A stretch of DNA of 64,000 nt from positions 186,001 to 250,000 of the forward strand of contig JAZKJV010010624.1 of NCBI GenBank assembly GCA_037367405.1, read 5' to 3'. The stretch's first letter is position 1. Every line of letters begins with the position of its first letter. The translations under genes were made by a program, and so were the position numbers. The DNA comes from Ottelia alismoides. Taxonomy: Eukaryota > Streptophyta > Magnoliopsida > Alismatales > Hydrocharitaceae. Positions 58,767 to 64,000 of the stretch are shown piece by piece. The notes beneath the pieces are model-generated. The model saw only the letters and a list, made by a program, of their open reading frames with translations. It did no database searches and was not told the DNA's origin.

Positions 58767-59215
58767 AACAGTGCCGGTCACGGTGCCCTTTTCACCTGAC
58801 CGTGCGAGGGCGCGGTGACGCTCAATTGGGCGGGAGAATAGGAAGCCCAGTTTGGGCAGCGGCCGCCAAGTGCGTGGGTCTAGGATCCCATCCCTCTTTC
58901 GGTTTTTACGCGAGCTCGCAGTGTTTTTACGCCTCGTTGGGATCCAGACTTTAGACCAGTTCCGCTGACCCTGACTTTTAGGATACCCAGGCGGGGGATC
59001 CTTGGTTTTCAGTTTACGTACGAGCTCGGTTGCCCGTACTAGTCGGGCTGTTTTTCTAGAGTGACTTTTCTGGGAAGTCTCTCACACCCGTCTCAGTGGC
59101 GTAGTTTGGGAGTAGACCTATCCCTCTATTGGACCGCGCTTCCAATTAGAGGGCGAGACGGAAGAGCCTTTTTGTTGGCTTCTTCACCGCTTGAGTTTTT
59201 CTTTCGCCAACAGAC
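58767..59215. other. GC-rich block of foreign character inside the gypsy LTR
   Basis: About 450 bp with far higher GC than its surroundings and no simple repeats. Words such as GGAGTAGACCTATCCCTC and TCTTTCGCCAACAGACTTGG, and the style of the text, recall plant mitochondrial non-coding DNA. I cannot confirm that by eye; it could instead be a normal part of this LTR. No ORF of note apart from a 67-codon frame at 59,061. Confidence 0.35.
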
Positions 59216-60228
59216 TTGGCGATTCTACATCCAGATCATCCATCTCTATATCTACATCATCTAGAGTTACAACTGAGACAGTTACACTTGAGGCTTTAAG
59301 GGATTACAATTAAATTGAGTAAATGGAAAAGACTCTAATCCAATTCGAAATCTTATTAAGCTAGTGGACGTGTTGGGAACTTAGTTAGGATGCATTATAC
59401 AACACCGCATGCCTACGGAGGCACCCCAACGCTAAGACTTTCCCCAAATCTTAGAGTCATAGTGTGAGGTTTCACAAGAACCAAGACCACAGACTATCCG
59501 CTAGATTTAAGAATTTAATAAATCATTATATCTTCTCATCTCATCTTTCCCATCATCAAAATTCACAAATATAATCTCTAAGTAATATGAGAATAAAATA
59601 TACGTACTTATGATCAATGAGTTACCGTAGACATATGCTTATGTGGGAAATGTGGGGATAAGGGCTGATCATGAGATGTTCTTACTAAAAATTTGGAAAC
59701 CTTTTTCATTTGCAAGTAGAATTAAATTTTAAATTTGAGTTGCTCATGCCTCTCTACTTGCTTTCTTTTGTAAATAATAAATGCCTGTTATTTTTATATA
59801 AACTTATGGGAAGTACCAGCACCCGCTGATGCCTTTTCTTCTTTTGCACGCATGGCAGGCAAGGAGCCTTTAGCATAGTAGCGGGTTAATGATTTAAGGA
59901 GATAAATTTTATACCCAATGGTATGGTTTATTTTGTGCCAATTTTTGTTCAATTTATATTGTATTATGTTTCTTTCTCTTCAGTCAGAATTTTGGGATAT
60001 ACTGTATGTACTGTCAGACTTTGTACCTGTGAAATATATGGAAGTTAATGAAATAAGATTTTGGTGACAATTGTTCTAATAACTTGTGGTTATGATTGTG
60101 AATGTCATGTGGAAAATTATCCGCGCGAAAAATTTCCCTGTTTTTCTGTCACTTAATGCAATCTCATGTGAATGAATTATTGCGAAATGCGCATAAACGG
60201 GTACCCGGATCCTGAGGGGTTGACAGTT

Positions 60229-60240
60229 TGGTATCAGAGT
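60229..60240 (+). other. Primer binding site (tRNA-iMet type)
   Basis: TGGTATCAGAGT matches the complement of the initiator tRNA-Met 3' end at 11 of 12 bases, three bases after the LTR's CA. The leader to the gag ATG is about 240 bp. Confidence 0.85.
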
Positions 60241-60480
60241 AGTGGTACCCCGATACGCACATTCGCAGTATTTCAATTCCGATCGTATTAACTTCTCGAA
60301 TAACGACAGTCTTCCGACTTGTCGTGAGTTCTAGAAGGGAAATATGACATTCATATTCAATAACCACAGATGTCACCAAGTTCATTAATTTTCATCTTAT
60401 ATCCCAAGAAGAGAAAAGTATTTATGATAAATATCTGTCTAGGGCATCCTTATGACTAATTATGGTTCTCATGCAGAGCC

Positions 60481-62409
60481 ATGGCATCTCGACCAGGTCA
60501 GGACACTTCTGATCAGCTGGCATGCATACTGAGTGCACTTACCGATCTTCAGCAGCAGCAGGCTGCTATGAGAGGCCAGCAGGAGCAGATATTGGCCCAG
60601 CAGACTGAGATTGCTGACAGGCAGACGGACATAGAGATGAGATTCGAGGACCTGTCAGATTTCACGTACCATCCATCCCAGGATGGGATACGACAGGACC
60701 AGCACCAGTCCGTTGAGGTGGAGCAGCCTCATCCTGACGATCCACTAGAGGACATTCCAGAGCATGGAGCTGAGGAGGATGCAGACTTAGACAGGGAGCA
60801 GGACCCTGTTGACTTTGCGGACGAGGATGCACACGAGTATTCAGCCATTCACAGGCACCAGTCGGTCTTTACTTCTTATCAGCGGGCCAACATACCCTTG
60901 TTCGAGGGCACAGGTCCACCAGATGATGTTGAGCAGTGGCTGAAGAGAGTAATGAAGGTGCTCAGGGCGATTCATGCGCCACGAAACACGTGGCTATCTT
61001 TCATAGAGTATTCCCTGACAGACTTCGCCGAGCGATGGTGGGAGGCCGTAGTGTCCGAGTTAGGCCGAGAGCCTACTTGGAACGATTTTGCGACGAGGTT
61101 CAGAGCCCACTTCTTTTCTGCGAAGTGGAAGGAGTCCCATCGCCGACTGTTTGCAGAGCTTCGTCAGGGACAGATGACAGCCAGGGATTACTTTATCAGA
61201 TATACAGAGTTGTCACGACATACACGAGCAGCTGGCGCATTTCCAGAAGAGAATCTGGAAAAGTTCATTGGTGGCATGCGAGAGGAAGTACAGGAGAAGC
61301 TGGCTGGACTACACATCACTTCTATCTCCGAGGCTACCGATGTTGCGGAGAAGTTCGAGGACATTAGAGGGAGACGTTACGGGAGCTCATCTGGAGCACC
61401 GCCTAGACCACACCGATCTTTTGGACCGATACGTCGACCGTTTCAGCAGCAGAGGTCAGCCAGACGGTTCCGACCTACAGGTTCGACATTTTCTGGCAGT
61501 GCTCGCTCTTCTCCATCGACTACTCTAGGAGGAGCACTTGCCGGACGCGGCACAGAGTCCGCTCGACCATCTGGGTCGCAACGAGCAGATAGACCACCTG
61601 CAGGACCAGCTCGGAGCACGGACACAGCTACTCCATCTCCTCGACCAGTCCGGTGTTACCGATGTCACGAGTGGGGACATTACCGAGCACAGTGCCCACA
61701 AGCTTCTGACGAGCCTCAGCCACAACCTTCACAGCCACAGCCTCAAACACAGCATTCAGGGAGTTTCCGTGGCAGGAACTCCAACTTTAGGCGACAACAG
61801 CCGAGACAGACGCAGAGTGTGGCGGGATCTAGTGCTGCATCAGCCAGGCAGGGGCAGTTACACGCAGTTACTGAGGAGCAGGCACGTTCAGCCGCTACTG
61901 TAGTGAAAGGTATGGTCTCAGTCTTGGGCCGACCTTTCCATGTTTTATTCGATTCCGGCGCGACACACTCTTTTCTTGCTTCGAGGTTGCTTGCATCTTT
62001 AGGTAGAGTTGCAGAGACGCTATCGTCTCCATATCACATCCGAGGGCCAGGTGGCCAGTTGTTTGTCATATCCCTGATAGTCAGGCACTTGCCCGTACTG
62101 ATTGGCGGTCACGAGATGATCGCAGATTGTTTACTTCTGCAGCTCGACGAGTTCGACTTGATTTTGGGCATGGATTGGCTATCTACTCATCATGCACTAG
62201 TTGATTGTTTTAGGAAGACAGTTGTCTTCAGAATTCCTGGTTTACCGGAGTTCACCTTTGAGGGTGCTATACATGACTCCACTATGGAGTACATTTCAGT
62301 GTTGCGAGCACAACGACTTGTTGATCAGGGTTGCGATTCATACCTTGCATTTGTTCGGGAGATATCTGATCAGGAGCCGATGATACAGGACATCAAGAGT
62401 GGTATCTGA
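60481..62409 (+). CDS. Gypsy Gag-protease polyprotein (642 aa)
   Basis: Starts at an ATG in a good context (GCCATGG). It has a Gln-rich coiled-coil-like stretch at about residues 17-56 and an acidic linker at about 75-120. The Retrotrans_gag core follows at about 140-300 ([36 protein letters not shown]). A basic Ser/Arg/Pro-rich part comes next, then a zinc knuckle [14 protein letters not shown] at about 391-404. The retropepsin domain has [13 protein letters not shown] at about 485-497 and a later LILGMDWL. Gag forms the particle and packages RNA; the protease processes it. The frame stops shortly after the protease, where relatives read on into RT. A one-base difference just before the stop would explain this. 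Best-preserved coding region in the window. Confidence 0.92.
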   Translation: MASRPGQDTSDQLACILSALTDLQQQQAAMRGQQEQILAQQTEIADRQTDIEMRFEDLSDFTYHPSQDGIRQDQHQSVEVEQPHPDDPLEDIPEHGAEEDADLDREQDPVDFADEDAHEYSAIHRHQSVFTSYQRANIPLFEGTGPPDDVEQWLKRVMKVLRAIHAPRNTWLSFIEYSLTDFAERWWEAVVSELGREPTWNDFATRFRAHFFSAKWKESHRRLFAELRQGQMTARDYFIRYTELSRHTRAAGAFPEENLEKFIGGMREEVQEKLAGLHITSISEATDVAEKFEDIRGRRYGSSSGAPPRPHRSFGPIRRPFQQQRSARRFRPTGSTFSGSARSSPSTTLGGALAGRGTESARPSGSQRADRPPAGPARSTDTATPSPRPVRCYRCHEWGHYRAQCPQASDEPQPQPSQPQPQTQHSGSFRGRNSNFRRQQPRQTQSVAGSSAASARQGQLHAVTEEQARSAATVVKGMVSVLGRPFHVLFDSGATHSFLASRLLASLGRVAETLSSPYHIRGPGGQLFVISLIVRHLPVLIGGHEMIADCLLLQLDEFDLILGMDWLSTHHALVDCFRKTVVFRIPGLPEFTFEGAIHDSTMEYISVLRAQRLVDQGCDSYLAFVREISDQEPMIQDIKSGI

Positions 62410-63022
62410 ATATCCAGATGTGTTCCCTGATGAGCTATCAGGATTACCTCCTGAGAGAGAGATCGAGTTCGAGATCACATTGTTGCCAGATACACAGCCG
62501 ATCTCTATGGCACCTTACCGTATGGCACCAGCTGAGTTGCGGGAGCTGAAGGTGCAGTTGCAGGAGTTGCTTGATTTGGGATTCGTGAGACCGAGCACTT
62601 CACCTTGGGGTGCTCCGGTTTTATTTGTCAAGAAGAAGGACAGATCCATGAGGTTGTGCATTGATTACCGGCAGCTAAACAAGAGAACGGTGAAGAACCG
62701 TTATTCTTTGTCGCGCATCGATGATTTATTCGATCAGCTCCAGGGATCTTCGGTTTTCTCGAAGATCGATCTTCGCTCCGGCTATCATCAGCTGAGGATC
62801 CGCGAATCGGATATTCCGAAGACAACCTTCAGGACTCGCTATGGACACTACGAGTTTGTGGTGATGCCATTTGGGCTCACCAATGCACCTGCGACTTTCA
62901 TGGATATGATGAACCGTATCTTCCGTCCATACTTGGACAAGTTTATAGTGGTGTTCATCGATGATGTACTCATTACTCACGGAATGAATGGGATCATGCT
63001 AATGATCTGCGGATCGTCTTAG
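62399..63022 (+). pseudogene. Gypsy reverse transcriptase, first part
   Basis: Out of frame with gag-protease (overlap of a few bases). It shows the typical start [20 protein letters not shown], then [67 protein letters not shown] and the active site FIDDVL (62,954-62,968). About 10 bases later the frame is lost to what looks like a single missing base near 62,975, giving a short false tail and a stop at 63,022. The true pol frame continues from about 62,978. The first codon of this open frame is GTG and has no meaning as a start. Confidence 0.9.
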
Positions 63023-63900
63023 ATACATTGCGGGAGCACAAGATCTATGCCAAGTTGAGCAAGTGTGAGTTCTGGTTATCCCAGGTCTCATTTCTCGGGC
63101 ATGTCATTTCTGGAGCAAGCATTGCAGTTGATCCTGCGAAGTTAGATGCAGTTATGTCTTGGGTGCAACCCAAGACTGTCACGCAGATTCGGAGTTTCCT
63201 CGGATTAGCGGGCTATTACATACGCTTTGTCAACGGATTTTTACGCATTGTTCGTCCTTTGACACGATTGACACAGAAGGGAGTTCCATTCCTTTGGGAT
63301 GATTCATGTGAACAGCCCTTCCAGACACTGAAGGAAAGATTGACTACAACACCTATTCTTGCTCTTCCTTCTGGCACTCAGGACTATGCAGTATACACAG
63401 ATGCATCTGGAGAAGGTATAGGAGCAGTGTTGATGCAAAGAGGACAGGTGATTGCTTACGCATCACGGCAGTTGAGACCGCACGAGCGGAACTACCCCAC
63501 ACATGACTTGGAGTTGGCGGCAGTTGTCTTCGCCTTGAAAATCTGGCGCCACTATCTATATAGGGTGAACTTCGAGATTTTCACACACCACAAGAGTCTG
63601 AAGTACATCTTTGATCAGAAGGAGCTGAACATGAGGCAACGCAGATGGCTCGAGCTGCTGAAGGATTATGATTGCACGATCTCTTACCATCCAGGTAAGG
63701 GAAACGTGGTGGCTGATGCACTTAGTAGGAGAGCGCATGCAGAGGGTACTGTGAACTGGCTATACACGTGGGACACACTTGCAGCTTTGAGCGATTGGCA
63801 TCCTCAGGAGAGCGCGCCCATTTCTACTGCTGTGCCTCCACGATACAGCAGCCTTTGGGATCGTATTGTAGATGGCCAGAAGACAGATCCTTGGATTTGA
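62978..63900 (+). pseudogene. Gypsy RT thumb and RNase H
   Basis: Continues pol in the shifted frame: [34 protein letters not shown], then RNase H with [32 protein letters not shown] and [12 protein letters not shown]. The RNase H catalytic set is DASG Asp, Glu of LELAAV, and the Asp of a TDHKSL motif. Here that motif reads THHKSL (codon 63,586-63,588 is CAC), so one catalytic Asp is replaced by His. An in-frame TGA at 63,898-63,900 ends the frame. Confidence 0.9.
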
Positions 63901-64000
63901 GATAGATACATGCGCGCCGTCAAGGACGAGGTTGATGACTTTGTTGTGATGGAGTCTATTTTATGGAAGGCAGGACGGGTCGTTGTTCCCAACGACGAGC
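63901..64000 (+). pseudogene. Gypsy pol after the stop codon (linker to integrase), runs off window
   Basis: The same frame as before the TGA stays open to the window end, reading YMRAVKDEVDDFVVMESILW and then KAGRVVVPNDE, the segment before the integrase zinc-binding domain. So the TGA is a premature stop inside a longer pol. Integrase, chromodomain (if any) and 3' LTR lie outside. Confidence 0.8.

Larger units (their letters stand above)
56259..60225 (+). repeat. 5' LTR of the gypsy element (about 3.97 kb)
   Basis: TGTAACATCCGGG...GGTTGACA, three bases before the iMet-type PBS. A start of the TGTAACA type and a length near 4 kb are usual for Del/Tekay chromoviruses. It includes a strong TATA box, an exact 34-bp tandem duplication and a GC-rich block of different character (58,767-59,215). 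The second LTR is outside the window, so length and ends cannot be confirmed. Confidence 0.7.

Noticed and set aside
58767..59215. Ribosomal RNA gene fragment
   Set aside because: GC-rich, but I could not find conserved 18S, 5.8S, 5S or 25S motifs.

Overview
This 64-kb window is nuclear DNA of a flowering plant. It holds plant copia and gypsy LTR retrotransposons, hAT-type MITEs with 8-bp target duplications, L1-type LINEs and a tRNA-derived SINE. It also holds the 5' part of one spliced host gene with GT-AG introns. The GC-rich first exon in AT-rich surroundings would suit a monocot or early-diverging angiosperm, but I cannot name the species.

Region 1 (1-32,233) reads as one minus-strand copia element (Copia-1) split by nested insertions. 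Its 5' LTR and PBS lie at 32,069-32,233, leader and gag at about 32,068-21,194, and the end of gag plus integrase at 5,713-4,323. The insertions are: (a) a plus-strand copia whose pol remnant and 2.58-kb 3' LTR fill 1-4,322; (b) a solo LTR of that same 2.5-kb family (LTR-A) from 5,714 to 21,188, itself split by a 12.98-kb element (6,117-19,095) with 3.8-kb LTRs, a tRNA-Asp-type PBS and only gag-protease remnants; (c) a solo LTR of the related 3.8-kb family (LTR-B) at 22,302-26,087 with perfect CTAGG duplications; (d) a third LTR-A copy (26,121-31,923), itself split by a 3.29-kb solo LTR (27,929-31,221) with perfect CATAC duplications.

Region 2 (32,234-43,956) is the host gene. A promoter and 5' UTR lead to exon 1 (33,114-33,589) of a membrane-anchored plant aspartic protease resembling Arabidopsis APCB1 (At1g49050). 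A 10.25-kb intron follows, filled with a degenerate tandem repeat, a SINE, two copia remnants, two MITEs and a LINE fragment. Exon 2 (43,839-43,956) carries the DTGS catalytic motif.

Region 3 (43,957-56,258) would be intron 2 if the gene is intact. It holds a TACG/TACA microsatellite and an L1 reverse-transcriptase region split by two hAT elements. The larger hAT contains a complete 6-kb copia element (Copia-4) with a perfect TTATC duplication, and that copia contains a MITE and a 5'-truncated LINE with a perfect 14-bp duplication.

Region 4 (56,259-64,000) is a plus-strand gypsy element of Del/Tekay appearance: a 4-kb 5' LTR, an iMet-type PBS, a 642-aa gag-protease ORF and a pol broken by small indels, a stop codon and a changed RNase H residue. 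It runs off the window. No RNA gene, CRISPR array or bacterial-type operon is present. All boundaries were read by eye.
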